Assembly: GCA_023079485.1 (NCBI GenBank)
Contig: CM041108.1
Coordinates: 5,022,001 to 5,086,000, forward strand
Direction: 5' to 3'
Length of the DNA: 64,000 nt
Source: Archilochus colubris
Lineage: Eukaryota; Chordata; Aves; Apodiformes; Trochilidae
Positions 1 through 22,893 of the stretch are shown piece after piece. The translations under genes and the position numbers were made by a program. The notes beneath the pieces were generated by a model. That model was not told where the DNA came from and did no database searches. It saw only the letters and a list, made by a program, of their open reading frames with translations. Position 1 is the first letter of the stretch. Each line of letters starts with the position of its first letter.

Positions 1-10308
<10,308 letters not shown>

Positions 10309-13300
10309 CACCAGGCGGTGACTAACACGGGAGTGGAAGACATGGACAAATGGAAAAGCATGTGAATTTTTTTGTTTTTTGTTCCTACCCCAGAGTTCAT
10401 GGTAATTTTTCAGCCTTTGAATTAACAGGGGAACTAAAAATCCACCTGACTGGAAAAAAAAAAAAAGCAGGAGGTGGAAAGAAGTGGCCACTAACTCTTC
10501 TTGGTGGCAGGGGCTAGAGAACAGATAGTGCTGGTTCATCCCACAAAGAACTAGTTGGCATAGGAGGCAAAAAGGTGAATTCTAGAGGAATGAAATAGCC
10601 CCTTCCAAAAAAATGGGGGAGTTTGTCAGCGTCCATCTAACATTCACTTGGAGAAATGAGTGCACATTGTATTGTACTTCTTGACAATAAAAGCAATAGT
10701 TTTCATTGAAATTCAGGGTAGATCGGGTCTGCGCTGATGGCAACTGTAAAACTCTTGTAACAGCAGTGTTAGGTGGGATTAAAGGAAAGTTGCTCCTTGG
10801 CATCCAATTGCTGGTTAGGCTCCTGATGTGGAACTGCTCCATGGTCAGTCTCTCAGATCCCCAGTCATCTCAGGCAGCATCCACTTCCCTTGCTAGGAAG
10901 TCAAGAGTATTTCCTGAGCCTGCCAAGGAACTCAGAATTGTTCACTAAGGTAAGCTCCTGGATCTCTGCTGACTATCTCTTGACTGTGTCAAAAGATACC
11001 CAGACCTGAGAGTGGTTTGTGGAAACCTCAGGTGGGGATCAGAACACTACAGAATAAAGAATTAGCTAACAGAGAGACAGAAGGTAAGAAGTACCATGAG
11101 AAAAACCAAGAGCTGCAGCCAATGGCATTTGAAAAACAAAACTCCACCCTGGGTGGCTTCTGAAATCAACCCTTCAGGCAGGCAGGGCTTTGTGGAGGGC
11201 TCTGTCCTGAGGAAGTTCTGATCCCTGGTAAGGATCCATCTGTTTTCTGTTGCATTCTAAGAACAAGCAAACAAACTGTGTTTTGAATTTGCAGTATGTG
11301 TTGCTGGTGGTTTATTGAGCTTTGTATATTTGGACAATTATTTAGGGTTTTAGAACTTGAGGATAAAAAACAATGAGCTTAAGAAAAACCCCTGTGAAGT
11401 GATAGTGCTGTGCCTTTTTCTGTTCTTTATCAGCCTATATGCTTTTTTTCTGAAGAAAGTAGACAACACCCCATTTATATCCTTGCTATAGCCAAAGTCC
11501 CTTCAGAGCACATGTTCCACCATGTGGAACTTAATCTTTAACTTTCCTACTGGTTTGATTGTTCATGTATATACAACACTGAAAGTATTACAGCAATATT
11601 TAGCATCACAAACTGTTGATGTGTCAACCATTTCAAGGAATTGTAAATTCACCAAGCACTTGTGTCTCCAGAACTTTGTCACCAGAGTCTTAGGAGGATT
11701 GTTTGGGAATCTGCAGGAAGTTTAGGTTTCTAGTTTGGAGTTTTGTCTCTATCCCAGGAGGACAGGGAAGTGATGCTCCCAGTGAGACAGCTCAGCCCTC
11801 ACCTGAGCAAACCTTAAGCACAACTGCAGATTCCTTAAAGCACAAGGGATGGCAGAGGACCTGTGCTTACCACTTCTGTAGGAAAATAAATACCAGCTCT
11901 TTGCTGCCAGGGTGGGGCAGCTCAGGTCTTTGATACTACCCATAATGATGGTGCAGAAAGGTGGATCATCAGCCAGCATTTACAGCAATAAGACTGCAAT
12001 GTGGAATAGCAGGGCTTCAGTCACTGCCTTGCAGGCTGGGTGGAGGAGGGGAGGGTTTGACAGCCAACAGAAGGTGCTTTGCTTTCCTGTGCACAGCTAG
12101 AGAGGCAACTTGTGTTTCCTGCTCTAAGCATGGTCCAGTTGTGCAGCAGACTCAGTCCACAAGTGCTCAGCTTCTACCTCGATTTCACAGTGATGCTCCA
12201 GGCATCAGCAAAGGAGAGTTCAGGGGTCACATCCATCCACCACTTAGGTGATGCAAGGTAAAGAGGACTGGATAGCTCTACTTTAAGTAGCTGAGATAGA
12301 AAAGGTATCACTGGATGGTTTCCCTTCCAAAGGAAACTTGTCTGACACAGTGAATAGCTATGGAACACAGAAACCCCTATGATACCTGAAGTGACTAACA
12401 AAGGGAAGGGAAAACAAATACTGCAGGCCAGGCATTTCACTGCTGAAAACAAAAAAAAGGCATCAAAGAGTCCTGTCGTTTCATCCTTTCTTCCCTGCCC
12501 CACAGCATAATAAACACTTTCTGGAATTTTAATATCTGACCAAGCAGTCAAGGAACTACGTGGTAAAAACTGCTCATGGACCCAGAACACCTCTGGAGAG
12601 AGGTTCTGCTGCAGGAGCTGGGCTGCTGCCAGAACCACAACCACTTCCTTCCCCATCCAGCCCCAGGATACTGTGCATTTCAGGACTCAAAAATAACTGT
12701 TCTTGAGTTCTGTGATTCATTTATCAGGATGTGCCAACTAATCTAAGCCCATTTGAGCTCTGCAGTGCTGGTGAGGGGGAAGCTAATGTGGTTTTTTATG
12801 TAGTTTAGAGTGACTCTTCCCCTCAACCAAAAGCATATTTAACATTTCATGTAATTTCTTTTAAGCCAATTAGAATAAAAGGCTTCAGATGCCTTCTGAT
12901 ATGGCAGAGTACCCACTGGGCACCTCTTTGTACTACTTTGAAGCAGCTTTTTTGTTCCAAGTCTGTTATGTCTCACATTAGAGAACTGTGTACACTACTG
13001 TTAGAGTAATTATTAGCTTTATTATCTGGTATTACAGACTCCTTTGAAGAGACTTTGGTGTGATGTATATGGGGTAAAAATTTCATATGGAAACAAGTGC
13101 AATATGTGTGTGTGTATGGTACGTTCTTTAATGTATTTTTTTAAGGAGTTAGAGGGTTTAGTCTCTGCTTTGGGATAAATGCACTAGTTTTGTGAGCTCC
13201 AGTTTGGCAAGTTTATCTGTAGTATTTACCTGCAACTCAAATGCTGGACTCTGTAAAGCAATTACAGTGTATTAATACAAAATAAAGAATATGTGCATTT

Positions 13301-13310
13301 CATTTGTAAC
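10309..13310 (+). other. SIK2: SIK2 3' untranslated region
   Basis: About 3 kb of A/T-rich non-coding sequence follows the SIK2 stop codon, with no long or conserved reading frame. Candidate AATAAA signals occur at 10686-10691, 11053-11058 and 13281-13286, so short and long 3' UTR isoforms are possible. The distal end is inferred from the last signal. Human SIK2 also has a long 3' UTR. Confidence 0.6.
13281..13286 (+). terminator. Candidate distal poly(A) signal of SIK2
   Basis: AATAAA in an AT-rich context about 3 kb after the SIK2 stop. Cleavage would be expected 10-30 bp downstream. It is the most 3' of several AATAAA hexamers, and actual usage cannot be seen from sequence. Confidence 0.5.
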
Positions 13311-14017
13311 TATCTAGTGAGCTGAAGCAGCCTCTGCCACTCCTGTGTTCTGAGCTGCCTCTTTATGTGTTAGATTGAGGTTATTTTCTCTCTGAGCCAC
13401 CAAGCTACAAATGACATAAAAGAAAATCAGTGTCTAAATGCTAACATCTGCAATGCTCAGCCTTAGGAACAATGTGTGAAGGAGGAGGAGAAGGGTTTGG
13501 GCACTGCCAGAGGGAATGCACCATGATGTCCTTACTAAAACAATCACAGCATGTCACTCTGTCATCCCACTGAGAAGTCCCAGTCTGGAGCTGGCCAGAA
13601 AAAGCACCTACAGAGGGAGCTGCTTGGGAGCAGAACTATTACCTCAGAAAGAAAGGAAATTTCTCCTTTAGACATCACAGTGGAACAGTTTCCCCAGGAC
13701 TCCAAAGTAACTGTGAAATTCCTTGAGGCCAGGTGGTTTTGTCTGTTTCCTGTTACACCAAGTGCAATTAAAAAGAGATTATGTCCACAAAAAAAAGAGC
13801 TGCTTACCTGCTTTCCTAACTCTCCACATTATCTTTACATGTAAAAACATTCCTTCTCTGTGTATCCTCTGCAGTATTTGTTTCAGCATTGCATTGCTAA
13901 GCAAAGTCAAAAAAATAAATCCACTCTTTACTGAGAAAAGCAAAGCTCCTTAATTCCTCACTGAAAGAGAGAGACCAAAGTAAAAACACCACCCTAAACT
14001 CTTTAGTGTGTTGCACT

Positions 14018-14052
14018 GGGACACAAAACTTGGTTTTTTTGTTTTGTGTCCC
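14018..14052. repeat. 12-bp perfect inverted repeat with 11-nt loop
   Basis: GGGACACAAAAC at 14018-14029 is mirrored by its exact reverse complement at 14041-14052. A near-direct copy of the left arm and its right flank recurs at 14058-14078. The hairpin is short and AT-looped and has no obvious partner gene. Confidence 0.8.
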
Positions 14053-14589
14053 ATAAAACTGGGACACAAAGCTTGGTTTGGAGCAGGACTGACCAAGTGA
14101 GGGATCCTCTTGTGCATTGCCATGAACAACAAGTGCCCAGAGCCTTCAGATGATAAACTCAGAGAGGACCCCAGTGGGGCTGTGCCTTAACCCTACACCC
14201 ATCTCAGTACCCTCAGGGCATCTCTCATGTCTGTGTCTGTTTGACACAAGCCCAGAAAGAAGTGGGTGCATTAAAAAGAAGGAAAGGGTGAATGTCCAGA
14301 AGAGGGTTGCAAGAATAAGGAGCCCCAGAAAGCAAATACTCTGACAGCTCAGAAAGACACAACCCCCACCCACACCTGCACTGCAAGAACCCTCTTCCAT
14401 CCTCAGCATTCCCAGGAATCCTGAGCAGGTCACAGGGATACGTACATCCTGAGGCATAAGTGAACAAGTGAGAGCAAGGGGATTTTAAACTGAAATCCCA
14501 TTTTCCCCTCTTGTGAAACCTCACAGGGTCACAACCCTTGTTTTCTGCATCAACAGAAGAAAACCACAAAGTGTTCTCAGGCAGAAGAT

Positions 14590-15930
14590 GTGGAGACTGA
14601 ATTGTTGGAAAACCCAAAAGGGAAACACATATGCTTGGCCTTATGCTGCAGCTCTTATAGGGGATGGAAGAGAAACCAACCAACGAGTCCTATCCTAATG
14701 AGAGTTACTTCCAAAGAAGAATGGAGGAAATGGTCTGATGGTTGCATTACTTACCAAGAAAATATTGTGGATGAATTTTGGAATTAATCACCACATCAAA
14801 AAGCAGCTGGACCTCCTTAAATTGGACTGCTTAAATAAAGAGTTGGCAGCCAAGTGAGATGTGCACATCCTGAGAGGCAGAGAGGGCTGCATCTTGGGAA
14901 CTATCTAGGAGATCTGAAAAGGCTCAAGAAAATTTATGTTCATGCAGATAAAAAAAAAGCAAGGACTCAGATAATTTACCCCCAAGATGGCCAGAGGGAG
15001 CAACCTTTCTAAAAGTTATTTCTAAAAGATATTTCTGGAGGAGCTGATCCAAGATAAGGACTGGGTCATTGGACTGCTGAAGCAGTTTCAGACAATGAGG
15101 CATATTCTAGTCAATGCTGTTCTGTGCAGAAGTGTAAGATCTGTATATAAAATAAATGGAAAGAAAGGGTATCCTCATTGTATCTTTAATGGCATTCCCT
15201 CTTCAGATGGTCACAGGATGGAGGAGAATATTCTCAGGAGCAGAAAGCTGAAATAAAAAGGCAAAGGAGCAGCAGACATGGGACAAGCAGAGTTCAGAAA
15301 GGCTGAAGCAGGGAATGCCACTCCAAAGGATGGGACTGAATGCAATGCAGGGAGTAAAACAACCTCTTATTTTGTGTATTGAGTAGAGCATGACAACTTA
15401 ATCATTTATAAGAACATTCCACACGTGAAACCGAAGAGGATTTAAGACTGAATATACAATTACTGCAGAAACAGATCCCCTCCTCCTCCAGTTCCCCTTC
15501 CACTAGTGGACATTCAAAGTGCAAAACTGAAAACCAGTCTCTAAATTCTGTAGCCCTGACCCTGATGGGCACAAAATACAAGGAACATTGCCAAGCAGGT
15601 CAGAGGATTGCAAGTCAAGTCAATAAAAACATTCTGATTTTCATTAATTTCCATGATTTTCTGAGGGGAATATTACCCTGCGTGTTGGAGGTGGAGGCCA
15701 GATGGCAGAAAGCTCATTTAAATATGATGAAAAGAAATTTCTAATTGGGTAAATCTCACAGGGAATCAACTGTGAATTATGAACACAAAGCCTCAAAAGA
15801 ATAAGAATCAGGAAAACGACTGGAGAAATAAGGCAGATTTAGCTGTTAAAGCAGCAGTCAGCCTGGGGCACATGGAAGGAGAAGTAATGGCTGCTATTTG
15901 GGCACAACAGACACAACAGAATCAAGGAAA
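14590..15930 (+). mobile_element. Possible decayed endogenous retrovirus/retroelement sequence (weak)
   Basis: Two short coding-like stretches suggest an old retroelement. One is an open frame at 14590-14787. The other, around 15827-15860, reads NKADLAVKAAV, which resembles the C-terminal end of retroviral RNase H (family pattern G-N-x-x-A-D-x-A-x-x-A). The frames between are broken, and no LTR pair, primer-binding site or integrase motif was seen. This may be chance resemblance, and the element boundaries are not determined. Confidence 0.25.
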
Positions 15931-16000
15931 AGGAGGAACTGATAAACTGATGTGATAACAATTTACATGATAACTGGAAAAAGATAAGTTAAGTAGCATT

Positions 16001-16014
16001 GGGGGGGGGGGGGG
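16001..16014 (+). repeat. Poly-G run (14 nt)
   Basis: Fourteen consecutive G residues in otherwise A-rich intergenic DNA. Such runs can fold as G-quadruplexes between strands and are error-prone in sequencing, so the exact length is uncertain. Confidence 0.9.
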
Positions 16015-17593
16015 CACAGACAGAAAAAGGTTCCAAGATATTGGATTCAAAACTGAAATGTGCAGAAGGACAAGACAAGGACAAGGCACAACCAGCCAGC
16101 AGGCTGCCAGGCTGGGTGCACACTTATCATCATATATACAATTATAGATCTATTTTATACACCTGGGGACAAACCCAGCCCATGACAATGGGTATTATTA
16201 ATGGGTATATGGGCATTGTCCAGCAGTGATTCCTTTTCCAGAGGAGTTACAGAGCCTTCTGCTCTTCATGTGTGAGAAAATGGAGACTGTGGTGTGATTG
16301 ACACCCAAACCCCCTCAATCTCCAGGCTAAATGGGGAGGGTTTCTGTAAATCTAAACCTCTGATATCCAGCATGATAATGACCCTTATAGACAAATGTCA
16401 CAGGGAGAGGAAGACACAAGAAAGGAACTGGAGCAGGACAAAAAACATGGTAAAAACATGGAGGGAGAAGAGGGAAAAAAAAAAGAAAAAAAAATCCAAT
16501 TGGAAATCCATTTCACCAGTGAAGAGAAGTTGATAGGGATATGCCTCTTCCTGTTAATTGCAAAACAATTAATATTTCTGCCTTCACTGCTTTACAGACT
16601 GTAGGAGGTGACTGGAAAGGTTGCTGGTTACATCTCAAGGTACAGAGAATAACCCTGTGCCACTGATTAAGGCTTCCAAGTCTAAAGAAATAAACTTTGT
16701 GTTCATTAAAGCTGATATTAACCTTATTTGGACAGGCTACTCTGATTCTCAGTGGCTGAAAATCAGTAGAACAATACCAGGATGCTGAAAACCCTCTGTC
16801 CAAGCCCAGCCTGATCCTGAAAAGAAAATGGAATTATGCTGCAAGATTATGTTCCTCTTTGTTCCCCTACAAGCACTGATATCAAGAAAAGGCTGTTCAG
16901 GGAAAGGAGACTCATACACCAGAGCTTATTTTTCCAGTTTACTTCAGAAGTTTATCTGTCAGTTTTTTCCAGGGCTTTCCAGCAAGGATTCAACACAACA
17001 TTTGTAACGGGAAGGCTCCGTTTCCCATGGAGTTGTCACTCAGGGTTAGGAAAGAGTTTAAATACAGTGGTTTGAGAAGAGACCTCGTTGCTCAAACAGT
17101 TACTTAAATGTGGTAATTTTCTGCAAGGAAAATGCCATGACATGGTTTTGTGTAACAATCCCTGCTGGACTGATCTATCAGCAAATAAAAGCTGCAGTGT
17201 TTTGATAAGAACCCAGTGGTGCTGATCTGCAGAACAGCAGCAAAACGAGATGCACACAGAAAGCTAAAAGGAGTTGGGTTTTTTTTTTTCTGTTCCCCAA
17301 AAATAGTAAAAAATGGACATTTCCTCGGCTGAGGACGAGATGCCAAGTTCTGCAAAGGTTGGGCAGCATTCAGAGGGTTCAGCAGCTCTCTGCAGTGCTG
17401 CTAGAGAGAAGCTGGGAGGTGCTGACGTCAATGGGGTCAATAACTCCATGGACTGGGATCACCTGGGGATGCATTGCCCTCCCCACAGGGCCAGCTGAGC
17501 ACACTCTGCTGCAAAGCAGCCTGGCAAGCCCAGGTGTCTGCTTGCATGAAAAATGCTCCATCAGATCAGGCAAATATTCTCCAGAAGCACCAA

Positions 17594-17607
17594 CCCCCCC
17601 CCCCCCC
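17594..17607 (+). repeat. Poly-C run (14 nt)
   Basis: Fourteen consecutive C residues, the strand complement of the poly-G run 1.6 kb upstream and identical in length. Sequencing length uncertainty applies. Confidence 0.9.
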
Positions 17608-18020
17608 AACAAAAAATAAATCCACTGAGCCATAAAAATGAGCTCTGCTGCCTTTGTGGGCAGGGAAGTTCCTGCTTCCCCTGACCAGCAGCAAAGGGGT
17701 CTCTCTAAGAGAGCAAGATGTGAGCTGTTAATTGCAGATAGAACAGCCTGGAAAGGTTGCAGTTGCTCTCTTCAAAGAGGTTTTGGCTATTGGACATCTG
17801 AGCATCCCAGGCCTCAGCTCCTGGGGTGAGAACTGCTGTGCTTTCAGAGAATGAACCTGGAGACCCAAGGATGGGGGCTCTGAGCTGCTCAGAAGCATTC
17901 AGACACAAAGCAACCAAGAGAAACAGCCACACGTTTCACCTGGCAACCATAATTTATATATTTCCCCATATTTAGGGGCTACTTTTCCACAGCAGCTCTC
18001 ACCTCTAAAATCCATCACAG

Positions 18021-18417
18021 ATTTATGGAATCAAAGAATTTCTGAAAAAGACCTTTAGGATCATCAAGTCCAACCTCATCCTAACCCTATGACCGTATTC
18101 CTGATGGCCACCACTAACCATGTGCCCAGGCACCACATCCAGATCATTTTTAAACACTTTCAAGGATGGAGACACAACCACCTCCCTGGGGAGCCTCTCC
18201 TAGTGCTCAACAACCCTTTCTATAAAGAAGTTTCTCCTGATATCCAACCTGTACTCAACTTGGAAGCCATTCCCCCTTGTCCTGTGGGGCCTTCCCACAA
18301 AACCCAGCACAAGCTCTGCACAGACCCAGAGCAACCCCTGCTCCCATCACTCCCTGACACCCTAAAAAGTCCTTCACCAGCTTTCTTTTAGGCCCTCTTC
18401 AGATACTGCAAGGCTAC
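18021..18417 (-). mobile_element. CR1 LINE 3' fragment
   Basis: Read on the + strand the segment has the avian CR1 3' signature in reverse complement. A degraded 'ATGGAATCAAAGAAT' terminus leads into the 'ATCAAGTCCAACC' block, then 'CTCCCTGGGGAGCC' and 'AAGCCATTCCCCCTTGTCCTG'. It is roughly 400 bp, 5'-truncated and diverged, so it is likely an old insertion. The assignment rests on remembered CR1 consensus features and not on a database match. Confidence 0.85.
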
Positions 18418-19258
18418 CATACATTTATGTTGTACAAAACCAAACAATTATAAAGTTTAGCTGCCCTCCCCACCACCCTAAACCCCCCTAAACCCCCAGC
18501 CTTACCTCCAGCCACCAGCAGACCCCCAGAGCACTGGGTCTCCCTGTGTCCTGCCTGCTTCCAGCTCCCCCAGTGCCACCCCCAGCCCAGGTGCTGCCCA
18601 TCAGGGGCTGATGAGCACCAGGCACAGGTGCTCTGGGCAGGATCAATGACCAAGAAGGGCACAGTGCCACACCTGGGTCACAAGCTTTCCCTCCCCAAGT
18701 GTATCAGTCAGATCCTGCAGAATTATAGAGCAACCTTTTCCCTCTAGAATTAAATATTAATAAATATCACACTAGGGTTTTTAATTATAGCACCTCTACA
18801 TCCTTAAATCCACTATTATTGGTATCTATACAAATAATACTTGTATGGACATTTGTATCTATTTGTACCTACTCCTAGCTGCTCATTACTCACACACCAA
18901 GCCAACCTAGAATCACCTGGAAATTTCCACTTTACCTTTGTAAATTATTTTTGGCCAAGGGAATGTAACTACCCAAAATCTGCCTTCAAAAAAAAACACC
19001 AAAAACATGCCACAGAATTTCTTAATGCTCTGCACTTGTGAGAGCTGGGGAATCCATTCCTCTCCAACCAAACTCATCTGCCCCACGCTGCCAGGGGAGC
19101 TGGAGGGAAGCAGGTTTGGGAGGCTCATTTTCTGCCTTGTGCTCTCCACAACTGCACAAACAATTCCTATTTCACTTTGCCCCACAGCAGCTGCAAATGG
19201 TGCCCATCAGGTTCTTCAAATTCAGCCTAATTGGGGTTTTAACACTCTGAAAGGTTTA

Positions 19259-19575
19259 GGGGGACAGGTTGGGTCTCTGAGGATAGGTTGGACTCTGTCA
19301 GTCAGACAAGAGGCCATGGGCTTCAGTTCTGCCAGGGGAGGGTTAGGTTGGATAGTAGGAAAAAATTAAAAATCCTTTCCAGAGAGGGTGCTGAGGCATT
19401 GGAATGGGCTGCCCAGGGAGGGGGTGGATTCTCCATCCCTGAAGGTTTTTAAGGAGAGACTGAATGTGGCACTGAGTGCCATGGGCTGGGAACCACGGGG
19501 GGAGTGGATCAAGGGTTGGATTTGGTGATCCCAAGGGGGTCCTTTCCAACCCGGATGGCTCTGGGACTCTGTGAG
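19259..19575 (+). mobile_element. CR1 LINE 3' fragment
   Basis: Sense-oriented CR1 tail. It contains the 'GCCAGGGGAGGGTTAGGTTGGA' type block (19333-19354 region), the 'GGAATGGGCTGCCCAGGGAG' block, 'CTCCATCCCTGAAGG', and a terminus 'TCCTTTCCAACCCGGATGGC' near 19540-19559 followed by a degraded ATTCTGTGA-like end. It is 5'-truncated. It closely matches, in inverted orientation, the CR1 fragment at 59.9 kb, so both appear to come from the same subfamily. Confidence 0.88.
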
Positions 19576-22500
19576 TGGGTTTAGTGCCTTTAATCCCAAG
19601 CCAGGGGCTCCTATCTACCCACAAACATAAAGCACAGCACTGAGAAGTGGGTTTAAGAACTGTCTGGGGAGCCTATTCCTTTTCCACTAAAACTCTTTCC
19701 AGTCTCGTCTACTTGGACTTTTAAAGAAAGACAAACAAGTGCAAATCACCCTTCAAATGAATGTGGAGCTCCCCTGCACCCAAGAGCTTTAAATCTCCAC
19801 CAAGCCAACTACCCCAGGAGCTGTAAATCACAGAAGAGACAAGAACTTGGCAACAGCCTCACCCAGCGAGGGGCTGCAGAGCATGAGCACCCGGGGAGGG
19901 GGGGTATTTTTTTTGGCTTCAGGTCCAAGGGAATAAAAATAGATTTCACTTGGCTAAGCTGCAGAATGCAGTTAAGGACCATGCTGCCTTCTCCTGCCAG
20001 TGGAGGAGAAAAGTTTCTTACAGGAGCCAAACAACTTTGACAAACGAAATGGTTTGCATGGTGAAGATCCTGAAGCTTCTTGCTTGTGAACCAGAAAGGC
20101 ACCAGCAAGTGCACTGAAAGGCAAGGCAGCAAATGTAACTCCTCTCTTATAGACATGCATACAGGAAATTGCAATAATAAGGAAATGAAGTGTGAAAATA
20201 ATTAAAATTACAGAGAGAGGACTGCCAGATCCAGGACTTGCAGTGACAAAGCTCCAGCTCATGTTACATCCAAGTGGTGCACACACAAAAAATCCATATG
20301 CAAGCTGTACATCCTTTCAGTGGTGGGTGTCCTTCCATCTAGCAAACACAAAATGATGTGAAAACTACAGATCAAAGCCATGCTATAATCCTGAGGGCAC
20401 AGAGGAGATGGAAGAAGGATCGGCTTCATCTCTATCAGTCTAAGGTAGAAGTTCTCAGCTCTTGCCTTGGTTGAACTGAACTCAGGGGAAGGGCAGAGGG
20501 ACACCCAGACCCCAGCATCAGGAGGGAGGAGGGATTTCCCCTGACACAGGCTGACTCCTCAATCTCCCCAGGGTCATAGTGTCTCACATTTTATTTGTGT
20601 TCAGTGTCAGTTTCAGGGTGATGCTTTGGGTGTGCAGGAGAACCCTGGGGCTGGAGTGATACAGCACAAAAAGGCAGACAGGAAACATGAGAACTGCCAC
20701 AATCAGACCTGGGATGCCTTTGTTCTAAAAACAGAGAATGCAACTAAACTCCACTCAGATCAGCAGGAGTTTTCCTCTGGATTTCAGTGGAAGCAAGAAT
20801 TCACCTTGGCATTGAATAGATGATCCCATGGTGTGACTTTCTTTTCCCAAACTCCAGCCTTTCTCAAAGCAGATGGGCTGAAACACTCCACACTCAGCAC
20901 AGCAAATGCAAACATGACCTGGCAATCACTGGAAGGCTCCCACAACCTTGTCTCTTATGAACACCCACATGTCATCACTACACAAACAAGAGCTGCCAGT
21001 GTGGGAGACTTTGGGGCAATATTCCAACAAGACAGGAGAAACAAATACCAAAACAAGAGAGCAACAGCTTTTTAACAGCTTGCCTGGAAGAGTAAATATT
21101 GACTGGTTAACTGGAAAAAGCCAGCTCATCCTTTTTTTTTTTTTGGTGAGGGCACTTCTGGCACAGAGGAGGAGCAGTCACAAGTTAGCAAGCTCAGAAA
21201 ACATCACCAGGAAGTGTCCTGGCAAATGGTTTTGGAAGGTGGTACTGGAGAGCTGACCTGCACAACGGATCTGTTCATGGAACAAAGGAATCCCAGAGCC
21301 TCCCTGCAGCCTCTGGAGACTCAGCTAAAAACAAACAAGGAATTCACATGAGCCTAAGGGTAAGCAGGGTTGGGTTCCCTGCACACCTCCTGTCCCAAGC
21401 CAGGGCAATAACCATGGAGTCAGGACAGATTACCAGAAACAGCAGAGCAGGAAACTAAACCCAGCTCCTCCTGGGGAGATGTTGGACACTCTTTTGTCAA
21501 AGAATTCTTTCAAGAGGTTGAACGTGTCAGTTTTTGACTGAACTGGCTTTCCTTAGCAGTGTCAGCTGTCCAAGCACCACCAGCATTTCAGTCAGCTGAT
21601 GGAGAACTTGCCAAAGATATTTAGGGCATGAATACCAAGCACAAAAGCACAGCAATGATTTTCATCACCCTGTTATTAGGTACAAAATCCACAGAAATTA
21701 TTCCGTGAACTCACCAGTAAAAAACAGTAAAACTTCTCCCTTGCACAGTCCAAGTGTAATTGTAGTGCCCTCCATGGCAGCTGAAGTAAAAAGGTGGATT
21801 TGGGGGTTGTAGTGCAACTCCAGAACAATCTGACCCTCCCAGACATCACAGCAGCTCTCCCAGTGAAAGCTCAGACATGTTAGACCATAAATGACATTTC
21901 AGATCCATTACCCTTGAGGCTGCTGGGGAGCACCCTCTCATTTTTGCTTTCCCTGTGTTTAGGAGAAAATACTTCCCTGCCTGGATCCCATGGAATGTGT
22001 GCTGTGGTCAAAATTCCAGGACTTTAATAAACTTCTAAGTTAGCAGTGCTGCCTTGTTCTCCACATACTCACAAGATGTAGAATTCAAACCACCCATTTC
22101 TTCTTTACCTTTGTCACCACTATTTCTTCTCACCTGTGGTCGAAGAAGTGAATGAAGATTCCATCTATTCCTTCACAACAACTCCCATCTCCAGGCCTGC
22201 TTCTACTGGGAATAACAGCCTTGGATTCTGCATCAGCTCCCACACGAGGACAACTCTTTATTTTGGACTTCCAGAGAGACAAGATATTTGGTAGCAAATT
22301 CTGCAAGATGAAGGGCAGGGAGCCCAACTGAAAGGAAGCAACTAATCATGAGCTTTCCTTACAGACATGGATTGTCTGTCAGCAAGTGTCAACTCTCTAG
22401 AGAAAAGGAGATCCAGAAATAATCCCAATTAGGTGGGAAATTTTGTCACTTACCTCCCCCATTAGCCCTCCCCTCACCCTTAACAGCAACATCCACCGGG

Positions 22501-22749
22501 GAGGAAGCTGGCCATTCCTTTAATTATTTTGACAACACCTCCTTTATCCATTCTCCAGGCCTACAGAATGTCCTGGCTGTTCTGTGCCTGCCCCAGTTTA
22601 TAGAGGATGATGCTGGGTACATCTGAGCACCTCTGGGGCTTTTCTGTACAGCACAAAATACAGAATCCACTTGGCAAGGGAGCAGCTCAAGCACCCTACC
22701 CTGGGGTTTCTTGCAGTCGTGCAGGGTGTTGCTGGAGCTAAGTAGGGAA

Positions 22750-22893
22750 CAGAATCACAAAATGGTTTAGGTTGGAAGAGAAATCCAAGATCATCCAGTC
22801 CAACCTCTGACCAACACCATAAGCTAACTGCTAAACCACATCCTTAAGGATCAGGTCCAAACACCTTTTAAATACCTCCGGGGATGGTGGATC
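22750..22893 (-). mobile_element. CR1 LINE 3' fragment (short)
   Basis: The segment opens with AGAATCACAAAATGG on the + strand and carries 'GGTTGGAAGAGAAATCCAAG', 'ATCATCCAGTCCAACC' and 'CCGGGGATGGTG'. These are the reverse complement of a CR1 3' end. It is severely 5'-truncated, about 140 bp. Confidence 0.85.

Noticed and set aside
14237..14340. Possible additional CR1 fragment ('GTCCAGAAGAGGGTTGCAAG')
   Set aside because: Only a short stretch resembles a CR1 interior, and the flanks do not continue the consensus order.
18470..18502. Telomere-like CCTAAACCCC words
   Set aside because: Only two irregular copies, not the CCCTAA hexamer, so chance C-rich sequence is likelier than an interstitial telomere.
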